Positions 17,017-25,433 of a DNA stretch of 64,000 nt are shown here, piece after piece (the first letter of the stretch is position 1; every line of letters begins with the position of its first letter). The translations under genes and the position numbers were made by a program. Under the pieces are notes generated by a model, which searched no databases, had not been told where the DNA came from, and worked only from the letters and a program-made list of their open reading frames with translations. The DNA lies in NCBI GenBank assembly GCA_031430695.1, contig JANPBZ010000142.1, forward strand, positions 1 to 64,000, written 5' to 3'. This DNA comes from JAENVT01 sp031430695. Its GTDB lineage: Bacteria; Actinomycetota; Acidimicrobiia; Acidimicrobiales; Ilumatobacteraceae.

Positions 17017-17901
17017 ATGACACACGACCTTCTCGCTCGTGGGTTGGAGTTGCGCCACGCTCGCGCGGCGTATGTGCATGCGCGGGTGGTGGTCGCGGAG
17101 AAGCCGACCAGCGCCAAACCCGGTGCCGAGGCAATCGTGCTGGCCGACGGAACCATCGAAGGTTTCGTCGGCGGTGCGTGCGCCGAGTCGACGGTTCGGG
17201 CGCAGGCACTCGCCTTGCTCGACAGCGGCGAGACGCTGCTCCTGCGAATCACTCCCGAACCAGAAGCACCACGGCCAGGCTCGCTGACGGTGCACAACCC
17301 CTGTCTGTCCGGGGGAACGTTGGAGATCTTCCTCGAGCCGGTGATTCCGGCCCCGCTCGTCGTGGTAGTCGGCGATACGCCAATCGCCCGCGCCCTGCTG
17401 GAACTGGTCGGTCCGCTCGGCCACGCCGGCACCGCCTACGAGGGTACGCTCCCCGGCGACACCGCGGCAGTGGTGATCGCCTCACACGGCCGCGATGAGG
17501 AGCACGTGCTCGTCGATGCATTGCAGGCGAACGTCCCGTACGTCGGTCTGGTCGCGAGCCACAAACGAGGCGAGGCGGTGCTCGGGGCCATCGACCTGTG
17601 CGCCTCGATGAAGGCCCGCGTGCATACTCCTGCCGGCCTCGACATCGGTGCCAGGACACCGGAGGAAGTTGCGCTGTCGATCCTGGCTGAAATCATCTCG
17701 ACCAGGCCTCGTCAATCCGGTCGTCCCGTCAGCGAGGGCACGCAGATCTCGGCCGAATCGGCGACTGATCCGGTCTGCGGTATGAGTGTCGTGATGGTCG
17801 ATGTCTCGCTGCACCTCGACCACGAGGGGCAGCGTTACTGGTTCTGTGGCAGCGGTTGCCTGCGAGCGTTTGCCGCCGATCCCCACGCCTATCGCTCGTG
17901 A
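17017..17901 (+). CDS. XdhC/CoxI-family Mo-cofactor maturation protein with C-terminal YHS domain
   Basis: A 294-residue fusion. The N-terminal XdhC region (GTIEGFVGGACAESTVRAQAL) and the Rossmann-like XdhC C domain (PLVVVVGDTPIARALLELV; GLDIGARTPEEVALSILAEI) occupy about residues 1-232. XdhC-type proteins bind and sulfurate the Mo cofactor before insertion. Residues about 250-293 form a YHS domain: DPVCGMSVVM, then YWFCGSGCLRAFAADPHAY. YHS domains are heavy-metal-associated and common in Cu-handling proteins. Placed directly after coxL, the fusion could couple Mo sulfuration with Cu loading; that role is inference. It overlaps the next gene by GTGA. Confidence 0.88.
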   Translation: MTHDLLARGLELRHARAAYVHARVVVAEKPTSAKPGAEAIVLADGTIEGFVGGACAESTVRAQALALLDSGETLLLRITPEPEAPRPGSLTVHNPCLSGGTLEIFLEPVIPAPLVVVVGDTPIARALLELVGPLGHAGTAYEGTLPGDTAAVVIASHGRDEEHVLVDALQANVPYVGLVASHKRGEAVLGAIDLCASMKARVHTPAGLDIGARTPEEVALSILAEIISTRPRQSGRPVSEGTQISAESATDPVCGMSVVMVDVSLHLDHEGQRYWFCGSGCLRAFAADPHAYRS

Positions 17902-18806
17902 GCATCGACCTCGAGACGGTCGACGAGTTGTGCCGCAGACTCGACGAGGTCGACTACTTGGCCGATCAAGGTTTGGCGACGGCGCTGTTCTGCGCGGCAC
18001 GGCTCCCGCAGCCGTTGCTGCTCGAGGGCGAGGCCGGGGTTGGCAAGACCGAGGCCGCCAAAGCCCTGGCAGCCGCGCTCGGGACACCGCTGGTGCGATT
18101 GCAGTGCTACGAAGGCATCGACGCCGCAGAAGCCTTGTACGAGTGGAACTATTCGCGCCAGTTGTTGGGAATCCGGGCCGCCGAGGCCTCGGGCAAACCT
18201 CTGGACTCCGATGACCTGTTCACGGCCGAGTACCTCGTCGCCCGACCACTGCTCAAGGCGATCGAACACCAAGGACCGCGCCCCGTCGTCCTGCTGATCG
18301 ATGAAGTCGATCGATCCGATGACGAGTTCGAGGCGTTCCTGTTCGAGTTGCTCGCCGAATCCTCCGTCACCATTCCCGAGCTCGGCACGATCACCGCTGC
18401 GTTCCCGCCCATCGTCATCCTCACCTCGAATCGCACCCGGGATCTGCACGATGCGCTCAAGCGCCGCTGCCTGTACCACTGGATCGACTACCCCGACGTG
18501 AACCGCGCCACAACCATCGTCAGGCGTCGCGTGCCGGCGGCCAGCGCTGACCTGGCCGCCAATGTCGCCGCAGCGGTCGCCAGGTTGCGAACACTCGACG
18601 TCCAAAAACCACCAGGCATTGCCGAGGCGATCAACTGGGTTGCGGCTCTCGAACTACTCGGCATCGGCGTGCTCGATGGCCCGGCTGTCGAGCGCACCAT
18701 GGGGTCGGTCATGAAGTATCGGGAGGATCTCGATCTCGTGAGCCACCGCGGGTTCCGTTGGGTGGCGACCGGCTCGGACGACGCGCCACAACAGCAGCAG
18801 CAGTAG
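17898..18806 (+). CDS. coxD: CoxD-like MoxR-type AAA+ ATPase, first copy
   Basis: AAA+ chaperone of 302 residues; CoxD is required to build the Mo-S-Cu centre. Walker A GEAGVGKT at about 44-51, Walker B VLLIDEVDR near 138, sensor 1 LTSNRTRDLHDALKRRCLYHW near 183. GTG 17898 is preferred because it overlaps the previous stop and begins just before conserved sequence (SIDLETVDELC). The C-terminus is Gln-rich (PQQQQQ). A close paralogue lies at 24498. Confidence 0.92.
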   Translation: MSIDLETVDELCRRLDEVDYLADQGLATALFCAARLPQPLLLEGEAGVGKTEAAKALAAALGTPLVRLQCYEGIDAAEALYEWNYSRQLLGIRAAEASGKPLDSDDLFTAEYLVARPLLKAIEHQGPRPVVLLIDEVDRSDDEFEAFLFELLAESSVTIPELGTITAAFPPIVILTSNRTRDLHDALKRRCLYHWIDYPDVNRATTIVRRRVPAASADLAANVAAAVARLRTLDVQKPPGIAEAINWVAALELLGIGVLDGPAVERTMGSVMKYREDLDLVSHRGFRWVATGSDDAPQQQQQ

Positions 18807-18818
18807 GCGACGCAGCGG

Positions 18819-19979
18819 ATGGTCGACTTGGCGACGGTCGCGGCGACCTTTGGCGACCGCCTTCATTCGGCCGGGATCCCGGTGACGCCGGAGCGATCGG
18901 GCCGATTCGCCGCGGCGATCGACCTCACGGCACCGGCGACCTACGACGACATCTATTGGGCGGCACGAATCACACTGGTCAGTGGGCACGACCAACTGGA
19001 GCAGTTCAATCGTGTGTTCGGGCACGTGTTCGGCGAGCTTGCCGATCCGGCCGACACACGCGGCGACCCGGGCTCGCCACAGGCCGGCAGCAAGCCCCAA
19101 CAACGATCTGCCCACAGCAGCGATGACCGGCGCAGTGCGGCCGGTCGCGGTCGATCGGGCGAGGACCACCGCCACGGCGACGACGAGATCGAAGGCGAGA
19201 CGCTGGCGATGACAGCGAGCAGCGACGAGCACCTCCACCAGGCCGATTACGCCGCGCTGACCCCCATGGAGTTGACGAGCCTGCGGGTGTTGATGACGCA
19301 GATGCGTCTCGCCCCTCCGAAGCGCATCAGGCGGCGGACGCAGCGATCGTCGAGGGGACGCCGCCTCGACATGCGCGCGACCATCCGGCGCAGCCGACGA
19401 ACGGCGGGTGATCCTGTCGAATTGATTCGCCGGCGCGAGACCGTGCGACCGCGACGCCTCGTCATGCTCGCCGACATCTCCGGGTCGATGGAGCCGTACG
19501 CCCGCGCTTACTTGCAGTTGCTGCATTGCGCGGCCGGTGGCGCCAACGCCGAGACCTTCGTGTTCGCCACGCGCCTCACGCGGCTGACACGTCACTTACG
19601 TATCCGCAATCCGAACGTGGCGTTGCAGCGCGCCGCGGCGAGCGCTCCGGATTGGGCCGGAGGTACCCGCCTCGGCGACGCACTGAAGGCGTTCAACGAC
19701 GGATGGGGACGACGGGGCCTGGCCCGCGGTGCCGTGCTGTTGATCGTGTCTGACGGCTGGGATGCCGGCGATCCGGCGATCGTCGCCGAACAAATGGCAC
19801 GCTTGGCGCGATTGTCGCACCGAGTGGTGTGGGTAAACCCGCGCAAGCAGAGCGAGAGTTACCAACCGTTGGTGGGTGCCATGGCTGCCGCACTCCCCCA
19901 TGTCGATGCGTTCGTCAGCGGCCATTCGTTGGCTGCAATGCACGAGGTACTCGACGCGATTGGTCAACGCGAGACCTAA
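18819..19979 (+). CDS. coxE: CoxE-like von Willebrand factor A domain protein, first copy
   Basis: Protein of 386 residues that works with the MoxR-type CoxD ATPase in CO dehydrogenase maturation. A helical N-terminus (VAATFGDRLHSAGIPVTPE) is followed by a low-complexity charged linker (about 85-130) and a C-terminal VWA domain. The MIDAS motif is DISGSM near residue 220, with later Thr/Asp ligand segments AGGTRLGDALKAF and LIVSDGWDAGDP. It begins 12 bases after coxD. Confidence 0.92.
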   Translation: MVDLATVAATFGDRLHSAGIPVTPERSGRFAAAIDLTAPATYDDIYWAARITLVSGHDQLEQFNRVFGHVFGELADPADTRGDPGSPQAGSKPQQRSAHSSDDRRSAAGRGRSGEDHRHGDDEIEGETLAMTASSDEHLHQADYAALTPMELTSLRVLMTQMRLAPPKRIRRRTQRSSRGRRLDMRATIRRSRRTAGDPVELIRRRETVRPRRLVMLADISGSMEPYARAYLQLLHCAAGGANAETFVFATRLTRLTRHLRIRNPNVALQRAAASAPDWAGGTRLGDALKAFNDGWGRRGLARGAVLLIVSDGWDAGDPAIVAEQMARLARLSHRVVWVNPRKQSESYQPLVGAMAAALPHVDAFVSGHSLAAMHEVLDAIGQRET

Positions 19980-19996
19980 GGTCGACCGTTTCGAAA

Positions 19997-20010
19997 GGGA
20001 CCTTGGTCCC
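19997..20010 (+). terminator. Small perfect hairpin after coxE
   Basis: GGGACC-TT-GGTCCC immediately after the coxE stop and before the multicopper oxidase gene. There is no T-run, so it may act in RNA stability or be a weak terminator rather than a classical one. Confidence 0.3.
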
Positions 20011-20059
20011 AAGGGCCCATGCCCACAAGCCCTACTTGCATGGACGGCTCGCCGTCACG

Positions 20060-21394
20060 ATGACGCCCATGGCACAGCAAGACAGGTCAGTACTTGGTTG
20101 GTTCGCTTTCATCGTCGCCGTGACGGCGCTGGCGTTGTCGATGTTCGGGTTGCGGAGCGAGTCGGCGTCGGGGGCGGAGTCGGCCGCGGCCCCAACCGGT
20201 GCCGACGTGATCCTCAGCGAATTCAAGATCAGCCCGATCATGATCAGCCTGCCGCTCGAGGGGGGCACGATGCGCATCACCAACACCGGTGCCGCCGTCC
20301 ACAACCTGTCGGTTCCGGAGCTCGGCTTGAAGTCGGCAGATATCAACCCAGGTGCGACGGCCGAACTCGAGGTCGGCAACGTCGGCGAGGGCATGTACAA
20401 GGTGCTGTGCGAGATCGCCGGACACGCAGCAAACGGGATGACGGCCGACCTGATGATCGGTGGATCGCCAACGGCTGCGGCCCCGCAAGAAGACGCCACG
20501 ATGACATGGCAACAGATGGACGCGATGATGGCCGAAGTCGCTGCGGCTTTTCCGGCCAAGACCGAGGGCCACGGCGGTGACCTGTTGGAGCCAACGGTTC
20601 TGGCCGACGGCACCAAGGAGTTCGACATCGAGGCCAAGATCGTTCAATGGGAGGTGTCGCCGGGCAACATGGTCGAGGCGTGGACCTACAACGGTGTTGT
20701 TCCCGCACCGGAGATGCACGTCAACGACGGCGACAAGGTGCGGATCGTGCTGAAGAACAGCCTGCCCGAATCGACATCGATGCACCTGCACGGGATCCGT
20801 GTCCCCAACGTCATGGACGGCGTCGACCCGTACACCCAACCGCCGATCCCACCCGGAGAGAGCTTCACCTACGAGTTCGTCGCCAAGGGCCCTGCCGTCG
20901 GCATCTACCACTCCCATCACAACGCCCAACTACAGGTGCCCAACGGTCTCTTCGGTGCGTTCACGATCGACGAAATGCCGATCCCACAGGTGCTGAAGGA
21001 CAAGGGCTACACACAGGTCGACAAGTCGGTCAACATGGTGTTGAACGATGCCGGGACCCTCGGACTCACCCTGAACGGCAAGAGCTTCCCAGCCACGGAA
21101 CCGACCACGATCCGTGTCGGCCAGGTGCTGCAAGTCAACTATCTCAACGAGGGACTCATGGCTCACCCGATGCACATGCACCAGCCGGTCGGTTGGATCA
21201 TCGCCAAAGATGGTGTGCCGCTCGACCAGCCGATGCCCGGCGACACCATCAGCGTGTCCCCTGGTGAGCGCTACACGGTGCTCTACAAGGCAGAGGACAC
21301 GGGCGTGTGGGCCTGGCATTGCCACATTCTCAACCACGCCGAAGGTCCAACGGGTATGTTCGGGATGGTGACCGCCCTGATCGTGGAGCAATAG
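20060..21394 (+). CDS. Membrane-anchored cupredoxin-two-domain multicopper oxidase (laccase-like) fusion
   Basis: Exported protein of 444 residues. One N-terminal transmembrane/signal segment (about 11-33) is followed by a plastocyanin-like domain (about 45-135) with a full type 1 copper set: His in VHNLSV near 79, then Cys, His and Met in LCEIAGHAANGM near 116-126. The C-terminal oxidase has all four copper motifs: HLHG near 242, YHSHHN near 284, HPMHMH near 369 and WHCHILNHAEGPTGM near 419. That is the layout of two-domain laccases rather than nitrite reductase. It may oxidise Cu(I), metals or phenols. Its place in the CO dehydrogenase locus hints at copper handling. Confidence 0.88.
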   Translation: MTPMAQQDRSVLGWFAFIVAVTALALSMFGLRSESASGAESAAAPTGADVILSEFKISPIMISLPLEGGTMRITNTGAAVHNLSVPELGLKSADINPGATAELEVGNVGEGMYKVLCEIAGHAANGMTADLMIGGSPTAAAPQEDATMTWQQMDAMMAEVAAAFPAKTEGHGGDLLEPTVLADGTKEFDIEAKIVQWEVSPGNMVEAWTYNGVVPAPEMHVNDGDKVRIVLKNSLPESTSMHLHGIRVPNVMDGVDPYTQPPIPPGESFTYEFVAKGPAVGIYHSHHNAQLQVPNGLFGAFTIDEMPIPQVLKDKGYTQVDKSVNMVLNDAGTLGLTLNGKSFPATEPTTIRVGQVLQVNYLNEGLMAHPMHMHQPVGWIIAKDGVPLDQPMPGDTISVSPGERYTVLYKAEDTGVWAWHCHILNHAEGPTGMFGMVTALIVEQ

Positions 21395-21396
21395 CC

Positions 21397-21852
21397 ATGA
21401 GCGATCCGCTGCGCGCCGACCTGCCAACGTGGGAATGCTACGACCTGGTCGAGTCGCGTTCGGTGGGTCGCCTGTGCTTTGTCGATGGTGACACTCCGAT
21501 CGCGTACCCGGTCAGCTACAAGCTGCACCGCGTCGATGGCGCGGCGTACATCGTCATTCGCACCGGTCCGGCCTCGTTGATGGCCAGGTATGCCGGTCCT
21601 GCCTCGTTCGAGGTCGACAAGATCGATGTCGAATCGCGTGTGGCCTGGAGCGTGTTGATGCGGGGTGCGGTGCGCCACATCCATGAGACCCACCAGCTCC
21701 CCGTACCGGATCCGTGGATTGCCGACGGCCGTCATGTGTGGCTGATGCTCGAGATCGCGTCGGTCAGCGGACGCCGATTCGTGGCGCGAACCGACGATGG
21801 CTTCTCAGTGGAGTGGGAGCTCGATGTCGCGGACCAAGGTCCCGACGGCTGA
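21397..21852 (+). CDS. Pyridoxamine 5'-phosphate oxidase-like split-barrel flavin protein
   Basis: A 151-residue split barrel with SVGRLCFVDGDTPIAYPVSYKL and IRTGPASLMARYAGPASFEVDKID, typical of the PNPOx-like/FMN-binding group that in actinobacteria includes F420-dependent reductases. The ATG is three bases after the oxidase stop, so it is probably in the same operon. Such proteins occur in hypoxia regulons of mycobacteria; the cofactor (FMN, F420 or none) cannot be told here. Confidence 0.82.
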   Translation: MSDPLRADLPTWECYDLVESRSVGRLCFVDGDTPIAYPVSYKLHRVDGAAYIVIRTGPASLMARYAGPASFEVDKIDVESRVAWSVLMRGAVRHIHETHQLPVPDPWIADGRHVWLMLEIASVSGRRFVARTDDGFSVEWELDVADQGPDG

Positions 21853-21901
21853 GGACCTCGGTAACTGTCGCGCACACCCGAGTACAGAACAGAATTACGA
21901 G

Positions 21902-22819
21902 ATGACGCACGACAGCATTGCTCAGAACACCATCACATCGAGAGTAGTTGTCGGTGTGGACGGATCCGATCCGTCCATCGCGGCGTTGCGGTGGGCTGCG
22001 TACGAGGCGCGCCGCCGCAACGCCGTCGTTCTCGCCGTGTCGTGCTACAGCGTTCCGGTCTACGGAAGCCCCGACGGTGCCGTATATCCGAGCCACGAGG
22101 ACCTCGACATGCACAAGGCCGGCGCCGATGCAGTCATTGCCCGGGCAATGGAGCTGGTCGCCGAGATCGACCCCGACGTGGTGGTCGATGGGTTGACGAC
22201 GATGTCGCCGGCCGGAATCGCTATCGCCGAGTCCGCTCGGGACGGCGATGAGATCGTCGTTGGAGCGACCGGCCACTCTGGCTTCATGGATGGAGTGCTC
22301 GGTTCGGTGGCGATGAACGTCGCCCACCGATCACACGTACCGGTCGTCGTCGTGCCTCCGAAGCCCGTCGCCGAGATCGGGCCAACGATGCGCAAGATCG
22401 TCGTCGGGGTCGACGGTTCGCCAGGGTCGCTTCAGGCTCTGGAATGGGCGTACGGCCAAGCCCTGTTGTCGGGCGCTGAGCTGACCGCGGTACACGGGTG
22501 GATCTATCCGTATCCGGGTCAACGCACATCGGTCAGCGAGCCCCGCACGCAGATGCAACTCGACGCCATGGAGGAGTTGAAGGCAAGCCTCGAATCGCTG
22601 GGTCCGCGTTTGAGCAGCGGATCGATCCATGTGCACGCCAAGCTGCTCGAGCTGTCTCCGGCCGAGGCACTGCTCGACGAAGGCAAGGATGCCGACCTGA
22701 TCGTGGTCGGCTCCCGCGGCCGAGGTGCTCTCCGGTCGGCGTTGCTCGGTTCGGTCAGCCGCACGATCGTGCACCACGCGGCATGTCCGGTCGCAATCAT
22801 TCGTCAATCCCCGAGCTAG
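21902..22819 (+). CDS. Tandem universal stress protein
   Basis: Cytoplasmic protein of 305 residues with two UspA domains. Domain 1 has VVVGVDGSDPS and the nucleotide-binding loop GATGHSGFMDGVLGS; domain 2 has IVVGVDGSPGS and GSRGRGALRSALLGSVS. Both loops fit the G-x2-G-x9-G(S/T) ATP motif. Tandem Usp proteins are typical of dormancy or hypoxia responses in actinobacteria, consistent with CO oxidation as a survival trait. Confidence 0.92.
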   Translation: MTHDSIAQNTITSRVVVGVDGSDPSIAALRWAAYEARRRNAVVLAVSCYSVPVYGSPDGAVYPSHEDLDMHKAGADAVIARAMELVAEIDPDVVVDGLTTMSPAGIAIAESARDGDEIVVGATGHSGFMDGVLGSVAMNVAHRSHVPVVVVPPKPVAEIGPTMRKIVVGVDGSPGSLQALEWAYGQALLSGAELTAVHGWIYPYPGQRTSVSEPRTQMQLDAMEELKASLESLGPRLSSGSIHVHAKLLELSPAEALLDEGKDADLIVVGSRGRGALRSALLGSVSRTIVHHAACPVAIIRQSPS

Positions 22820-22865
22820 TGCCGGGAACCAAGTCACCCGTTGAACGGGCGACGTACACCACGAC

Positions 22866-24461
22866 TCACTGCTGCCGGCGCCACACCACCATCGAGCGCG
22901 GGGCGACCAACGTTGCGTGCGACACCGCAGTCGACACGGCCTCGACCCACGGGCCCGAATCCTGGAACTCGAACTGCACCGGCTCGCACCAGAAGTTGGC
23001 CATCACGTACAGCCCACCGGCTGACCAGGCCAGCGATTGCGAGTGCAACGAGATATCGGGCACCGATACCGCACCGTAGAAGCGGAAGTCGTTCGGTGGA
23101 TGCTCGCGCCGTAGCCGCAGAATCGCCTGCACGTACGAATGGAGTTCCGCCCATCGCTCGAGACGAGACCAATCGACCCATGTCACTTCGCTGTCGATGT
23201 CATACGGGTTGTCGAGGCCATCCTGGGTCCGCCCGAACTCGTCACCCATCACGAACATCGGCGTGCCGGCCGACAACAACAGCATCGTGAAACAGTTCTT
23301 CAGCTGCTGCAGCCGCAACTCAGATCCACAGTCCCACGAGTGATGATGATCGCTGGTCAACACCGTCAGGTCGTGCATCGTCAAACCGTCGTGGGCAGTG
23401 AGAAAGTTCACGCTGCTGCCGGGCGCGGCGTGGAACAGGTCGGGGCTCCCCTGCACGCGTTGGATCGCTGTCTCGACCTTCCCCGGCTCGCCACGGACGA
23501 AGCCGCGGATGTCGTCACGGAATCGATCGTTCCACTGCAACCACGGCGCCGACCACTCGCCCACCTGGTACGCGGCAAGGTCCCACGCTTCGGCGATCAG
23601 CCGCACACCGCGCTGTGTCCCCCAGGTTGTGATTCGATCAACCAGGCCGCCTCCGTCGCGGGTCAGCAGCGACGCCAGATCGAAGCGAAAGCCGTCGATC
23701 CCGAGATCGGCGAACCGGTCGAGCGCCGTCAGAACCAGCTGCCGGATGTTGAGGTCAGCCGGATTCGACACATTCCCGCAGCCGCTTTCGTCGTTGTAGG
23801 TGCCGTCAGCTCGGTGCAAGTACGCGTTCGCCTCGTCGAGGCCGCGCAAGGACAACGTCGGCTTGGTCGGGTCGCCCTCGCCGGTGTGGTTGAAGACCAC
23901 GTCGAGCCATACCTCGATTCCGTGCACGTGTGCCGCCTCGACCAGTGACGCCAGTTCCGCCGGTGCGTCGTCACCTGCGGCGTACGGCCGATGCACCGCA
24001 CCCCACACCAGTGGCATGTACCCCCAGTAGTTGTCGCTCGAGTCGAACGGATGCACCGGCATGATCTCGATCACATTGATGCCAAGATCGGCGAGGTAGG
24101 CCAGACGCTCGATGCAACCGGCGAACGTCGTTCCGAAGCCGCGCACGTGCAACTCGTAGACGATCGGATCATGGTGCAGGTAGCCGAGCGGCGCCTGTTT
24201 CGGCCAGCTCGTTCGCACCACGCTGCGCGGACCATCCGCCGTCAACACCACATCCATCGCGTCCGGGTCGAGCAGCGGACCGACACCATCGGCGACGAGC
24301 CAGTACATGTCGCCATCATCCGCCGAAGCCTCAGCCAGCCATATCGCCTCCCCGGGCTGTCGCGCCATCACGGTCTCCGAGACGGTCAGCGTTTGGCAGC
24401 TGTGGGTGAAGAGGGAGACCTGGCCGACATTCGGCGCGTGCACGGTGAAGCGGTGTACCAC
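22866..24461 (-). CDS. GH13 alpha-glucan debranching-type enzyme (short GlgX-like)
   Basis: A 531-residue TIM-barrel glycoside hydrolase. The conserved regions are visible: DVVFNHTGEGD (region I), GFRFDLASLL with the nucleophile Asp (region II), IAEAWD with the acid Glu (region III) and FLTAHDG (region IV). The motif GNVSNPADLNIRQLVLTAL matches isoamylase/GlgX enzymes acting on glycogen branches. It is shorter than GlgX (about 650-700), with a small N-terminal beta domain. It lies on the opposite strand inside the cox accessory genes. Confidence 0.85.
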   Translation of the reverse strand: MVHRFTVHAPNVGQVSLFTHSCQTLTVSETVMARQPGEAIWLAEASADDGDMYWLVADGVGPLLDPDAMDVVLTADGPRSVVRTSWPKQAPLGYLHHDPIVYELHVRGFGTTFAGCIERLAYLADLGINVIEIMPVHPFDSSDNYWGYMPLVWGAVHRPYAAGDDAPAELASLVEAAHVHGIEVWLDVVFNHTGEGDPTKPTLSLRGLDEANAYLHRADGTYNDESGCGNVSNPADLNIRQLVLTALDRFADLGIDGFRFDLASLLTRDGGGLVDRITTWGTQRGVRLIAEAWDLAAYQVGEWSAPWLQWNDRFRDDIRGFVRGEPGKVETAIQRVQGSPDLFHAAPGSSVNFLTAHDGLTMHDLTVLTSDHHHSWDCGSELRLQQLKNCFTMLLLSAGTPMFVMGDEFGRTQDGLDNPYDIDSEVTWVDWSRLERWAELHSYVQAILRLRREHPPNDFRFYGAVSVPDISLHSQSLAWSAGGLYVMANFWCEPVQFEFQDSGPWVEAVSTAVSHATLVAPRSMVVWRRQQ

Positions 24462-24497
24462 GTACTCAGCATGGCATCGGCTCTAGCCTGTCGGACA

Positions 24498-25433
24498 ATG
24501 GCTGTCACCCCCACCGTGAATCCCGCGTCACCCGCCGAAGTATCGCAAGCGCTCAGCCTGCACGGATACCTGCCCGATGACGGGCTGGCCACGTCGGTGT
24601 TTTTGGCGCTCGCCCTCAAACGCCCGCTGTTGCTCGAAGGCGAGGCAGGAGTCGGCAAGACCGAAGTTGCCAAGGTGATCAGCAGATGGACCGGCGGCGA
24701 ACTGATCCGTCTGCAGTGCTACGAGGGTATTGATGCCGCGCAGGCCGTCTACGACTGGGACTACTCGCGCCAGTTGCTGCACCTGCGTGCTGCCGAAGCC
24801 AGCGGAGAAGCCCGCGGCGTGGGCACCGGTGCGCTGGAGGAGCAGCTCTACAACGAACGGTTCCTGCTGAAGCGGGCGTTGTTGCAGGCGATCGATCACC
24901 GCGGCGATGTACCGCCGGTGCTGTTGATCGACGAAATCGACCGCGCCGACGACGAGTTCGAGGCCTATCTGCTGGAGATGCTGTCGGACTACCAGATCAC
25001 GATCCCTGAGCTCGGGAAGTTCACCACCACCCGCCCGCCGATCGTGGTGCTCACATCCAACCGAACACGAGATGTGCACGACGCGCTGAAGCGCCGCTGC
25101 TTGTATCACTGGGTCGAGCATCCTGATTTCGAACGCGAAGTGAAGATCGTGCGCATGCGGGTTCCGAATGTGATCGAGCCACTGGCACGCCAGGTCGCTG
25201 CCGCCGTCGAGGCGATGCGCGGGCTCAACATGTACAAACCCCCGGGTGTTGCCGAGACCATCGACTGGGCCCTGGCCCTTGGCGCGCTCGGCGTGACCGA
25301 ACTCGACGAGGCCACGGTCGAGACCACACTGGGTACGGTGCTGAAGTACCGCGAGGACCAAGAACGAGCCCGTCAGCACGGCATTGCCAACATGGTCAAG
25401 CAGGCATTCGAGCGGGGCATGCAACAACCTTGA
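24498..25433 (+). CDS. coxD: CoxD-like MoxR-type AAA+ ATPase, second copy
   Basis: AAA+ ATPase of 311 residues, very similar to the copy at 17898 along its whole length. Walker A GEAGVGKT near 48-55, Walker B VLLIDEIDRADDEFEAYLLEML, sensor region LTSNRTRDVHDALKRRCLYHW. It differs mainly by an insertion (ARGVGTGALEEQLYNERF) between strands 2 and 3. The gene begins shortly after the divergent GH13 gene and ends overlapping the second coxE. Confidence 0.92.
   Translation: MAVTPTVNPASPAEVSQALSLHGYLPDDGLATSVFLALALKRPLLLEGEAGVGKTEVAKVISRWTGGELIRLQCYEGIDAAQAVYDWDYSRQLLHLRAAEASGEARGVGTGALEEQLYNERFLLKRALLQAIDHRGDVPPVLLIDEIDRADDEFEAYLLEMLSDYQITIPELGKFTTTRPPIVVLTSNRTRDVHDALKRRCLYHWVEHPDFEREVKIVRMRVPNVIEPLARQVAAAVEAMRGLNMYKPPGVAETIDWALALGALGVTELDEATVETTLGTVLKYREDQERARQHGIANMVKQAFERGMQQP

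Noticed and set aside
20060..21394. Copper nitrite reductase
   Set aside because: The fourfold HxH pattern including HCHxxxH near the C-terminus is that of a laccase-type trinuclear centre.
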